A stretch of DNA of 41,125 nt from positions 1 through 41,125 of the forward strand of contig JAKPTH010000705.1 in NCBI GenBank assembly GCA_029571125.1, given 5' to 3'. Source of the DNA: a bacterium. Lineage in GTDB: Bacteria > Muiribacteriota > UBA9980. The translations under genes were made by a program, and so were the position numbers. The notes beneath the pieces are model-generated. The model was not told the DNA's origin. It made no database searches and worked only from the letters and a program-made list of their open reading frames with translations. Shown piece by piece: positions 1 through 7,409 of this stretch. The stretch's first letter is position 1; each line of letters starts with the position of its first letter.

Positions 1-282
1 GACCTGGAGGAGGGCGCGGATATAGTAATGGTAAAGCCGGCGCTTTCTTACCTGGATATTATATACAGAGTGAAAGCCGAATCTAAGATGCCGGTATGCG
101 CCTATAATGTTTCGGGCGAATACGCCATGGTAAAAGCCGCTTCGCAAAACGGCTGGCTGGACGAGAAAAAAACGGCCGTCGAAATACTGACATCGATCAA
201 AAGGGCCGGCGCCGACCTTATAATTACATACCACGCCAACGAACTTGCGCGCTGGATAAAAGACGGGAGCGTGTCTATATGA
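1..282 (+). CDS. hemB: Porphobilinogen synthase (delta-aminolevulinate dehydratase), C-terminal part
   Basis: The 5' end lies outside the window. The frame is open from base 1 and ends in TGA, giving 93 residues. This enzyme condenses two 5-aminolevulinate molecules into porphobilinogen in the cytoplasm, an early step of heme and corrin synthesis. The visible part holds the family's signature MVKPxxxYLDI, whose Lys (bases 34-36) is the Schiff-base lysine, then the conserved YNVSGEYAM segment and a C-terminal ADLIITYHA strand, as in full-length HemB. The ORF track starts at an internal Met (base 28), which is not the true start. The stop overlaps the hemL start by four bases (ATGA), so the two genes are translationally coupled, which fits a hem biosynthesis operon continuing upstream. 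Confidence 0.95.
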   Translation, partial: DLEEGADIVMVKPALSYLDIIYRVKAESKMPVCAYNVSGEYAMVKAASQNGWLDEKKTAVEILTSIKRAGADLIITYHANELARWIKDGSVSI

Positions 283-1571
283 AAACCCCTAAACTTTCCG
301 AGAGGTACCATCAGAAGGCAAAGCAAATAATCCCCGGCGGGGTGAATTCTCCGGCGCGGGCATTTTTATCCGTGGGCGGCGTTCCGCGCTATATAAAAAG
401 CGCGAAAGGCCCGTTTATAAAGGATATCGACGGCAACAAATATATAGATTATGTAATGTCGTGGGGGCCGATGATTTTAGGGCACACTCATAAAAATATA
501 AGGTTAGCGGTGCAGAAAGCGCTTAAATCGGGCGCATCTTTCGGGGCGCCGACGGTTGCCGAATACGATCTGGCCAGGCTGGTTAACGCTATTTACCCGG
601 CCATGCAGAAATTGAGGTTCGTCAATTCCGGCACGGAGGCCGTGATGAGCGCTTTAAGGCTGGCCAGGGGCCATACGGGGCGCGATATGATATTGAAATT
701 CGACGGCTGCTATCACGGCCATTGCGATTCGCTGCTGGTGGCGGCCGGTTCCGGCGCTCAAACGCTGGGCGTTCCGAATTCGAAGGGAGTTCCGGCGGAT
801 CTGGCCAAACTTACTCTTACGGCTCGTTTTAATGACGAAAAAGACGTCGAGCGGATATTCAAATGTCATCCCGATTCGATTGCGGCGGTCATTCTGGAGC
901 CCGTGATTGGAAATATGGGTTTGATAAAGCCGCGCGAAGGGTTTCTGGAATTTTTAAGGACCATCACCAGAAAGCATGGAACGCTTCTGATTTTCGATGA
1001 AGTAATGACCGGGTTCAGGCTCGCCCCGGGCGGCGCTTGCGAACTGTACGGCGTTTCGCCGGATATCGTCACGCTCGGAAAAATCATAGGCGGCGGGCTT
1101 CCGATAGGCTGTTATGGCGGATCGCTCGATATAATGAAAAACGTCGCCCCTGAGGGCGGGGTGTATCAGGCCGGAACTCTGTCGGGCAATCCTCTCGCGG
1201 TGGCGGCCGGTATCGCCATGCTGAGGACGCTGGTTAAAAATAAAGATAAAATCTATCCTGCGCTCGAGGAAAAGGGAAAATTTTTAGAAGAGTCCATGAA
1301 CGCCATAATTAAGCAACGCGGCGAAAAAATCTTTGTAAGCCGCAAGGGCTCTATGTTTACGCTCTTTTTTACCGATAAAGAACCGGTATGCGCCGATTGC
1401 GCCAAAAAATCGGATACCGTTAAATTTTCAAGGTTTTTTCACGAGATGTTAAACCGGGGGATTTACATGGCGCCTTCGCAGTTCGAAGCTAATTTCATAT
1501 CTTACGCCCACGACCGTCAGTGTCTCGATAAAACCGTAAAGGCTTTCGCGGAAGCGCTCGGCGCCATTTAG
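279..1571 (+). CDS. hemL: Glutamate-1-semialdehyde 2,1-aminomutase
   Basis: This PLP enzyme converts glutamate-1-semialdehyde to 5-aminolevulinate, the last C5-pathway step and the supplier of the HemB substrate. At 430 aa it has the family's usual length. It shows the N-terminal [12 protein letters not shown] signature, the [13 protein letters not shown] and [11 protein letters not shown]-site segments, FDEVMTGFR, and [13 protein letters not shown], whose Lys268 should carry PLP. The C-terminus has [13 protein letters not shown]. The start overlaps the hemB stop by four bases. One oddity is a CADC pair at about residue 366, just before the conserved AKKSD stretch, where related proteins usually lack a CxxC. 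No terminator is evident after the stop. The next gene has its own promoter. Confidence 0.97.
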   Translation: MKTPKLSERYHQKAKQIIPGGVNSPARAFLSVGGVPRYIKSAKGPFIKDIDGNKYIDYVMSWGPMILGHTHKNIRLAVQKALKSGASFGAPTVAEYDLARLVNAIYPAMQKLRFVNSGTEAVMSALRLARGHTGRDMILKFDGCYHGHCDSLLVAAGSGAQTLGVPNSKGVPADLAKLTLTARFNDEKDVERIFKCHPDSIAAVILEPVIGNMGLIKPREGFLEFLRTITRKHGTLLIFDEVMTGFRLAPGGACELYGVSPDIVTLGKIIGGGLPIGCYGGSLDIMKNVAPEGGVYQAGTLSGNPLAVAAGIAMLRTLVKNKDKIYPALEEKGKFLEESMNAIIKQRGEKIFVSRKGSMFTLFFTDKEPVCADCAKKSDTVKFSRFFHEMLNRGIYMAPSQFEANFISYAHDRQCLDKTVKAFAEALGAI

Positions 1572-1607
1572 AAATACTCTCGCCGCGCGTCGGTTCACAC
1601 TTTTTTA

Positions 1608-1636
1608 TTGAATTTTTAGCGATTTAGTGGTATAAT
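1608..1636 (+). promoter_or_regulatory. Sigma70-type promoter for the Bax-inhibitor-like gene
   Basis: A -35 hexamer TTGAAT (1608-1613) lies exactly 17 bp before a perfect -10 TATAAT (1631-1636), in the AT-rich gap after hemL. Transcription would begin near 1643, giving a leader of about 70 nt with a strong AAGGAGG ribosome binding site just before the ATG at 1716. Seen directly in the sequence; activity is inferred. Confidence 0.75.
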
Positions 1637-1715
1637 AATTAAATGAGAATGAATTTTAACTTAAGGTTTATTAAAAAAACAACCGATAATAAATAAAATT
1701 AATAAGGAGGCATCG

Positions 1716-2447
1716 ATGGACCATCAATTCGGTTATTTTCAACGCGATTCCCGGGGTTCTATGAGCGCGGCGGCGGTGGCGGCCGAGCAGCTCAGTTTCA
1801 TGAACAAGGTATATATGTGGATGGCGGCGGCTCTAACGGCTACGGCTCTCACTGCCATGTATGTTTCTTCGAGCGTACCGCTTTTAAAAATGATTTTCGG
1901 CAATCCGCCCATATTTTACGGACTTTTAATCGGCGAACTCGCTCTGGTGTGGTATCTTTCTGCGGCGGTCGATAAAATGTCGGCCATGACGGCCACGACG
2001 ATGTTTTTCGTTTATTCCATACTGAACGGCGTGACGCTTTCTTCGATATTTATCATATATACATCGGCGTCGATCGCTTCTACTTTTTTCCTGACGGCGG
2101 CCACCTTTGGCATAATGAGCGCTTACGGATATTTTACCAGGTCGGATCTTTCGACTATAGGTAATTTATGCGTCATGCTTCTGGTGGGGCTTATAATCGC
2201 TTCGATATTCAATATATTTATGGCGAGCAGCACCATTTACTGGATCACCACTTATCTCGGCATCTTCGTATTCGTCGGCCTTACGGCTTATGATACTCAG
2301 CGCATCAAAGAAATGAATATAATCGGCAACGAAGGCACCGAAGAAGACCAGAAAGAAGCTATTATGGGCGCTCTGGCTCTTTATCTGGATTTTATAAATT
2401 TATTTTTATATTTACTGAGACTTTTCGGAGACAGAAGAAGCAACTAG
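1716..2447 (+). CDS. Bax inhibitor-1 / YccA-family integral membrane protein
   Basis: A 243-aa protein with about seven hydrophobic membrane segments after a roughly 30-residue cytoplasmic N-terminus. It has the order of helices and the C-terminal pattern of the BI-1/YccA (UPF0005) family: a FVGLTAYDTQRIKEM segment at about residues 190-205, then ALALYLDFINLFLYLLRLFG at the end. The acidic DTQ and YLDF residues there are the conserved family positions. Relatives include calcium-leak channels and YccA, which modulates FtsH proteolysis in E. coli; which role applies here cannot be told from sequence. The start is fixed by AAGGAGG six bases upstream. It forms a one-gene transcription unit between its own promoter and the hairpin terminator at 2503-2544. 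Confidence 0.9.
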   Translation: MDHQFGYFQRDSRGSMSAAAVAAEQLSFMNKVYMWMAAALTATALTAMYVSSSVPLLKMIFGNPPIFYGLLIGELALVWYLSAAVDKMSAMTATTMFFVYSILNGVTLSSIFIIYTSASIASTFFLTAATFGIMSAYGYFTRSDLSTIGNLCVMLLVGLIIASIFNIFMASSTIYWITTYLGIFVFVGLTAYDTQRIKEMNIIGNEGTEEDQKEAIMGALALYLDFINLFLYLLRLFGDRRSN

Positions 2448-2502
2448 CCGTCCTCAATCGGCAAGAAATAATCAAATCACAATTGAATAATTCATTATAA
2501 AA

Positions 2503-2544
2503 GCAAATCCGGGCCGAAAAAATTTTCGTCCCGGATTTGTTTTT
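2503..2544. terminator. Rho-independent terminator, possibly bidirectional
   Basis: AAATCCGGG at 2505-2513 pairs perfectly with CCCGGATTT at 2530-2538, and the inside can extend the stem through CGAAAA/TTTTCG. A GTTTTTG tract follows on the plus strand. Read on the minus strand, the hairpin is followed by GCTTTTAT, so it could also stop transcription arriving from the small minus-strand ORF at 2656-2769. Confidence 0.85.
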
Positions 2545-2655
2545 GTGTTGATTGCTCAACAAGGGCGTTCGCCCACAGGAATGATTTATTGAATGATTTT
2601 TAAGCAAACGAGAATATGCGATTGCTTAAAAATTATTCACTATGATTAAATGTTA

Positions 2656-2769
2656 TTACAGGTCGACCGAATAGTAATATTCTTCTTTTTCGGTTTCAGT
2701 GTCGTGTACCGGCCAGTTTGTTATACCGTCAAAATCTGCGGTCATTACGGTTTTATCGTTGTTTTGCAT
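2656..2769 (-). CDS. Small acidic protein, 37 aa, unrecognised
   Basis: This ORF is too short for the ORF track. It reads from ATG at 2769 to TAA at 2656 and encodes a 37-residue peptide that starts MQNNDKTVMTADFDG and ends in an acidic, tyrosine-rich tail (TEKEEYYYSVDL). A clear GGAGG Shine-Dalgarno lies 10 bases before the ATG, and the bidirectional hairpin at 2503-2544 lies downstream. There is no signal peptide, membrane segment or cysteine, and I recognise no family. It lies 142 bp past the stop of the membrane protein gene at 2912-4075, on the same strand. It may be a small structural or regulatory protein or a modified-peptide precursor; none of these can be shown. Coding status is inferred from the SD plus the clean frame. 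Confidence 0.55.
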   Translation of the reverse strand: MQNNDKTVMTADFDGITNWPVHDTETEKEEYYYSVDL

Positions 2770-2846
2770 ACTGGTTGCACCTCCGTTGCCTGATAATTTT
2801 AGTACTTTAAACACACTTATTAATAAGCAATTAATGTGCCAAAACT

Positions 2847-2869
2847 ATCAAGCCCGCTTTGAGCTTGAT
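2847..2869 (-). terminator. Weak hairpin downstream of the 387-aa membrane protein gene
   Basis: ATCAAGC (2847-2853) pairs with GCTTGAT (2863-2869) across a nine-base loop, and AGTTTTGG follows on the minus strand. It is about 40 bases past the stop of the gene at 2912. The stem is short and the T run has only four bases, so it is a weak terminator at best, or an operator for the small ORF. A perfect 12-bp palindrome, CTTATTAATAAG, lies nearby at 2816-2827. Confidence 0.3.
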
Positions 2870-2911
2870 TTATAAGTCTGAATGAAATAAGCCGGAAAAA
2901 AGATAGTTAAA

Positions 2912-4075
2912 TTATTTTGACAGAAGGTTGAAAATGATTTTCCAGTTATATAAAATGCTGTCCGTATTGGCGAGAAGGCTTATTATGAAAATAATGAAAG
3001 GCGTAATAAAAACGGAGAAAAATTTAATGATATTGTTAATGTTAAAAGGCCATACGGGCATTTTTTCGACGATGGTGTAGAGGTTGTCGACCATTATTAT
3101 TTCGTCGGCGGAGTCGAGATCGTAAATTCCGAGCGCGCCTGCGCTTGTAACCAGCTTATAATAATAATGGTTTGAAGTATTTTCTAATTTTTCCAGCGCT
3201 TCGTCTTTCACCCGCCGCATTTTTTTATGCGCTTCGTAAAGCGAAGCGAAGAAAATGAAGAAAGTGAATACGTAAAAGATAAGGTAAATTAAAATGAAGC
3301 GTTGCGCGAAGGCGTCGAATATTAGCAGCAGCGAGAAATAGAACATGACTAAAATTAAAAAATAATTTACCGCCATTGAAAGGGAACCTATATGACGCAA
3401 TCCGCCGGCGTGATCCGGGTGCATCGGGCGTATGTTGATGTCGAAGGCGATTATTTTTTGAATTAGCCAGATCGTTATGCACGACTTGTATACGATGGTA
3501 ATGATCATGGCGAAATTCAGAAAAACGAAGATCGAATCGTATATTCCGGTTATGCCGCCTGCGATACCCAGCCATGAGGTTTTTCGGTGAAAATATATGA
3601 AACCGCTTATAAAAAGTGCCGATACGGCGCTCGCCGCGGTTATATAATAGTTGTTGAATTTTGCGTCGAACTTATTTAAAAGCGCTTGATACGAAGGAAG
3701 ATCGGCGTCCTTGATAATGCGTTTCGAGCCGATTATTTCTGTAGCCGCGGATATTTTTTTATAAAGGTTGGTGATGAGGCCGGCGCCTATGGGAGCGAGA
3801 ATTCCCATGCAAAGGTTGTCCAGTATATAAGTGTACATGGGATTTCTTCCGCCGCCGCCGTTGAGCTGTCCCGTTAAGATGCCGATTACGTAAGTCATTA
3901 CATATGAAACGAAAAAGTAAAATAAAACCGTATAAAACGGATTATGCTTTGTAAAAAAAGCCAATCCGTTATATATTATGTCGGTTTTATATGCCGTTAC
4001 CGGCATTATATCGGTTTGCGGCTGCCGTTCCGAGGATTGCTGAGAAACGGTTATGCCGCAATTATTTATTTTCAT
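2912..4075 (-). CDS. Multi-pass membrane protein of unknown function
   Basis: 387 aa. After a polar N-terminus of about 40 residues there are some seven hydrophobic stretches (about residues 46-70, 85-105, 148-168, 183-210, 228-255, 262-285 and 358-378). A loop in the middle carries RPMHPDHAGGL, an HPDxxGGL pattern I associate with uncharacterised bacterial membrane proteins, but I cannot name the family. Between the last two membrane segments is a polar region of about 70 residues. The start follows the stop of the 50-aa ORF by nine bases, so translation of the two is probably coupled. A 37-aa ORF follows on the same strand. The function is unknown; the context suggests a small locus of one membrane protein with two small partners. 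Confidence 0.75.
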   Translation of the reverse strand: MKINNCGITVSQQSSERQPQTDIMPVTAYKTDIIYNGLAFFTKHNPFYTVLFYFFVSYVMTYVIGILTGQLNGGGGRNPMYTYILDNLCMGILAPIGAGLITNLYKKISAATEIIGSKRIIKDADLPSYQALLNKFDAKFNNYYITAASAVSALFISGFIYFHRKTSWLGIAGGITGIYDSIFVFLNFAMIITIVYKSCITIWLIQKIIAFDINIRPMHPDHAGGLRHIGSLSMAVNYFLILVMFYFSLLLIFDAFAQRFILIYLIFYVFTFFIFFASLYEAHKKMRRVKDEALEKLENTSNHYYYKLVTSAGALGIYDLDSADEIIMVDNLYTIVEKMPVWPFNINNIIKFFSVFITPFIIFIISLLANTDSILYNWKIIFNLLSK

Positions 4076-4084
4076 TGAAAAATG

Positions 4085-4237
4085 CTAGCCTTTAAAAAAA
4101 GTGTTATGTTCGTTTAACACTTCCTGCATTAAGTTGTTGAATTCGCCTTTACTGACGACGCCGTCGGATTCGATTTTTTGCTGAAGTCTCTGCATGAATT
4201 TTGCTACGAGTGAGTTGGAAATATAGTGCTTCGACAT
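4085..4237 (-). CDS. Small protein, 50 aa, unrecognised; degenerate EF-hand-like stretch
   Basis: This ORF is absent from the ORF track. It starts at ATG 4237 behind a strong GAGGTGAT Shine-Dalgarno and ends with TAG nine bases before the start of the membrane protein gene. The peptide begins MSKHYISNSLVAKF and looks helical and charged. The middle, IESDGVVSKGEF, resembles the second half of an EF-hand loop (DG at loop positions 5-6, hydrophobic at 8, E at 12), but loop position 1 is Lys, so calcium binding is doubtful. It has no signal peptide and no cysteine. Spacing makes it the first gene of a two- or three-gene minus-strand operon. The function is unknown; coding status is well supported by the SD and coupling. 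Confidence 0.65.
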   Translation of the reverse strand: MSKHYISNSLVAKFMQRLQQKIESDGVVSKGEFNNLMQEVLNEHNTFFKG

Positions 4238-4353
4238 TTGATATCACCTCTTTAATTAATTCGGCTTGTCCTTTATAATTAATCGGCAGCATAATCGAAT
4301 TTTTTAGCCTCAGTTTTCCGTCAGTTTTTTAGTTACGATTTTATGGAAGTCAT

Positions 4354-6819
4354 TTAATTCTTAAAAATAAATTTTTCGGCGCTTTTATTTTTGATGACGT
4401 CTTTGATTTCGAACCTCATCGGCTTGAATCCCTTATAATCCTTGAACAGGTCAAGCTGGTCGCGGGTGTGTTTCGAAGCGGCCTTTTCGTTGGAGGCTTT
4501 ATAGCCCGACTGCCCCGGAGGATTTATGTTATAGGCGATGGTGTAGTCGGGACCGAGCTCCACGAAATGGTTTTCTGTTCCGCGGTTGACCATTGGAACT
4601 TCTATGATATCGGAAGCCTGGGCCTGCGGGACCTTGACGAAATTGCAGGTCTCGAACGCCATCATCTGGACGGGTTTGAGCCATTTTCGGGGATCGTTCG
4701 TCTTATATTCTGCGGCGAGTTTCTTGACGGCGCGTTCGCAGGCGGCCGTAAGCAAGGTTTTAAGCCCGGCGCCGTTGGTATAATCGTGGTTCAGCGAAGC
4801 CTGAGCGCCGTTGGCGCGGCTGAGAGTGTAGTAAAGCAATATCGACTGGGTCCAGAAGGTTTCCGATTCCACCGTCCAGAGCATGTCGCCGAGTTCGTCG
4901 GCGAAAAGCGAATCCATGGTTTCGCGCCATAGCGCGTCGAATAGGGCGACCGCGGGTGAATCGTAACGGCCGTCCGCGCCGCCGCTGCGCTCGAAATTCC
5001 ATGATTTAAGAAGTTTCAGGCAGGTGTTCACGGATTCGTCATAGGGGGTCGCGCAATCCGATTCTAAAAATTTAATCATCATAGGGGCGAAAATATAGGC
5101 GCGCAGGTCGGTATATCCGATTTTTTTATGGATTTCGTACAGGGCCGCGAGATCGAATTTTTCGCGCGAGCGCAGCTGATCCTGGATGAAAGCCGTGCGC
5201 TGGTCGGGGCCCCACTGCGTGGCCAGATCGCCGTTTCTGAAATCGCGTGTCGGTTTGGAATTCCAGTTCGCTATAAAACCTTCGGTTTCGTTTTTGGACG
5301 AGGGGTTTGTTTCGCCGGGGAAAAAACCCTGCCATTCGGCTTCACCGGTGCCCGGAAGAGGAAGGCGGTCGTCGAAACGCGGATTTCTGACGGGATATCT
5401 TCCGCTCAGAAAGTGGTATGCCTCGCCTTTTCTATTGATCGCGAGCATGTTAATGGAAATGGGGTTTTTAGAAAAATGATATTTGAGCTCTCCGAAATTT
5501 TTAGCGTTGACAGCCATCATCCATTCGAACATTGAATTGAGCTCGAGGCCTTCCCACGCGCGTTTTTTAGAATAAGCCACGCCGTTTTTACGGTCGATTT
5601 CAAACACCGGCCCGTGGACGCTTCTTAAAAATTCCACTTTTAAAGGGCGTTTGCGGCCTTTTACATTGATTTCAAACCGGCGTTTTTCGAATTTTTTATA
5701 TTCTTTATTGAATAAGTATTCATCGGGGTTTTCGGGATTCAATTTTTCGACGTAAACGTCGGTCAGATTCCCTACGCCAGCCGTAGCGGTGAAGGCCAGG
5801 TCACGGTTCATTCCGAACATTATATTCATGTAGCAGGGAGTGGTGGCGCCGACGATATCTATTTCAGGCGAGTGAAGGCCCACTTCGATAAGATATGCGG
5901 GAGTGAAAAAGCCCATCTGCGGGCCGGAAGCGAGTATAGCGTTTCCGGTGGCGGAGCGGCTGCCGGAAACGAGATATGTGTAAGAGCCGAGTTTGACCGG
6001 CATGCCGAGTCTGGCCAGCGCAGATTTGGCGCTTTTAAGCGCGGCGCGGTATGCTCCGCCGTTTGAATAAAGCTGACGCAGGCTATTTGAGCCGGCGTTT
6101 TCCGGCCCGCTCAGCGAAGCCTTGCCGTAAGATTGAGAGCAGCCGGTTTCGTTTATGGTGGTGGGCGAGTTGTCGTCGTTTATGGGCGTGACGTCTTCGA
6201 AAATTTCCATGGCTTTTTTATCGCCGAATTTCGCTTTAAGTTTGTTAAGAAGGTTCATATTGTCCATTTCGGAGGTGAAATCGGAATACCTGACGGCCAT
6301 GGTGCCTATGTAAACCGAAGCCACGGCCGCGGCGTCCCACTTTTGAGGGTTGAACCCGAATTTTTTGAATTCGTAAGGCATGGAGCCGGGAGTTTTTTCG
6401 AATTCGGCTATTTTTTTATTAACGCCCATGGCGAACATTTCAAGAAGTTTTGCGCAAACGGGTTCTATTTTTTTTATGCGCTCTTCGATTTCGGCTATCG
6501 AATAACCGTCGCGCAGAGCGGATTTGTCAAGTTCGATAAAATCTTTGCCGAGCGCTTCTGAAACGGTTCCGCAAACCGATCTGCGCAGCATTTCGATCTG
6601 GAAGAGGCGGTCTTCCGCGGTCACATAACCGTAGCCGAAGTAAAGGTCGAATATGTTTTTAGCGTAAACGTGAGGCACGCCGTATTCGTCGCGGATGATT
6701 CTAATGGAATTAAAAGAATCGTTCGGAACCGAAAAATCGGCGGCCGACGAAACCGCCTGAAAGCTGAAAACCGTCAATAGCAAGAAGAAAAAATACCATG
6801 TTTTTTTGAGTTTGTTCAT
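4354..6819 (-). CDS. Penicillin acylase (S45) family N-terminal-nucleophile hydrolase, secreted
   Basis: 821 aa with a Sec signal peptide (about residues 1-26, ending near SSAADF). The alpha-chain hallmark DEYGVPHVYAKN...AEDRLFQIEMLRR lies at residues 44-80. A linker of some 50 residues precedes LGSYTYLVSGSRSATGN, where Ser279 aligns with the autocatalytically exposed beta-chain nucleophile. GPQMG and GMNRDLAFTATAG follow. ANWNSKPTRD near residue 518 matches the conserved region of the oxyanion asparagine, and GPDQR and NPPGQSG are also present. The length is normal for the family. Such enzymes cleave amide bonds of acylated substrates (penicillins, N-acyl-homoserine lactones, acyl-peptides); the substrate cannot be told here. 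It is the last gene of the long minus-strand run, 37 bp after the PAP2 gene. The preprotein must be cut into alpha and beta chains in the periplasm. Confidence 0.9.
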   Translation of the reverse strand: MNKLKKTWYFFFLLLTVFSFQAVSSAADFSVPNDSFNSIRIIRDEYGVPHVYAKNIFDLYFGYGYVTAEDRLFQIEMLRRSVCGTVSEALGKDFIELDKSALRDGYSIAEIEERIKKIEPVCAKLLEMFAMGVNKKIAEFEKTPGSMPYEFKKFGFNPQKWDAAAVASVYIGTMAVRYSDFTSEMDNMNLLNKLKAKFGDKKAMEIFEDVTPINDDNSPTTINETGCSQSYGKASLSGPENAGSNSLRQLYSNGGAYRAALKSAKSALARLGMPVKLGSYTYLVSGSRSATGNAILASGPQMGFFTPAYLIEVGLHSPEIDIVGATTPCYMNIMFGMNRDLAFTATAGVGNLTDVYVEKLNPENPDEYLFNKEYKKFEKRRFEINVKGRKRPLKVEFLRSVHGPVFEIDRKNGVAYSKKRAWEGLELNSMFEWMMAVNAKNFGELKYHFSKNPISINMLAINRKGEAYHFLSGRYPVRNPRFDDRLPLPGTGEAEWQGFFPGETNPSSKNETEGFIANWNSKPTRDFRNGDLATQWGPDQRTAFIQDQLRSREKFDLAALYEIHKKIGYTDLRAYIFAPMMIKFLESDCATPYDESVNTCLKLLKSWNFERSGGADGRYDSPAVALFDALWRETMDSLFADELGDMLWTVESETFWTQSILLYYTLSRANGAQASLNHDYTNGAGLKTLLTAACERAVKKLAAEYKTNDPRKWLKPVQMMAFETCNFVKVPQAQASDIIEVPMVNRGTENHFVELGPDYTIAYNINPPGQSGYKASNEKAASKHTRDQLDLFKDYKGFKPMRFEIKDVIKNKSAEKFIFKN

Positions 6820-6856
6820 AAAAATACCCCTTTTATTTTTATTAGTTAATTTTTAA

Positions 6857-7375
6857 TTAAACGGCCGTTTTTAAATAAAAATAAGCCGTGGCCATTCCGA
6901 GCGCGCCGCCGGCGAGAATATCTGAAAAATAATGGAGCTTCAGGTACACTCGCGTGGAGGTAATAAAGGCAGCGAAAAAAAAGAGCGCGATGGAATGATA
7001 TATTCCGAAAAAATGATACGCAGTCACGCAGAATAAAAAATTTCTAAGGGCGTGTCCGGATGGAAACGAATAGTTTTCAATCATCGGAACTATAGCGAAT
7101 TCTTTGGGCATATCTCCGATAGGGCGGCGCCTTTTGAACGTGAGCCGCACCGCGTATAATATAAGCACGCCTATTATGGTGGAGAAAAAAGTGGCCGCGG
7201 CGAATTGCTTCAGCGTTTCGGAGCAGTAAAGATAGAAATAAAGGAAGAGCGGAGCGTGGACCACGGCGTCTCCGAGATGGGTGAGAGCGGCCGCTGCCTT
7301 TCTGGCGGAAGGATTTTGAAATCTGTCGACGAACGACGAAGTTATGTAATTATCCAGTTTTAATATTAAATTCAT
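6857..7375 (-). CDS. PAP2-family membrane phosphatase
   Basis: 172 aa with about five membrane helices. The three phosphatase motifs are visible: a KX6RP-like motif at residues 77-85 (RLTFKRRRP, with Arg replacing the first Lys), PSGH at 105-108, and S-T-R-X5-H-X3-D at 140-152 (R142, H148, D152). Family members dephosphorylate lipid phosphates such as undecaprenyl pyrophosphate, phosphatidate or phosphatidylglycerol phosphate at the outer face of the inner membrane. Which lipid applies cannot be decided. It lies 34 bp after the TPR gene and 37 bp before the acylase gene, so all three are probably co-transcribed, which suggests an envelope role. Confidence 0.9.
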   Translation of the reverse strand: MNLILKLDNYITSSFVDRFQNPSARKAAAALTHLGDAVVHAPLFLYFYLYCSETLKQFAAATFFSTIIGVLILYAVRLTFKRRRPIGDMPKEFAIVPMIENYSFPSGHALRNFLFCVTAYHFFGIYHSIALFFFAAFITSTRVYLKLHYFSDILAGGALGMATAYFYLKTAV

Positions 7376-7409
7376 AAGTATAAATCAAGTTCTATTTTTA
7401 TTATACGGT

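Noticed and set aside
1643-1696. 17-codon ORF starting at the predicted transcription start before the Bax-inhibitor gene
   Set aside because: It would have to be leaderless, is AT-rich and very short, and nothing else supports translation.
4085-4237. A functional EF-hand in the 50-aa protein
   Set aside because: Loop position 1 is Lys and position 3 is Glu, so only the second half of the loop fits. Calcium binding is not supported.
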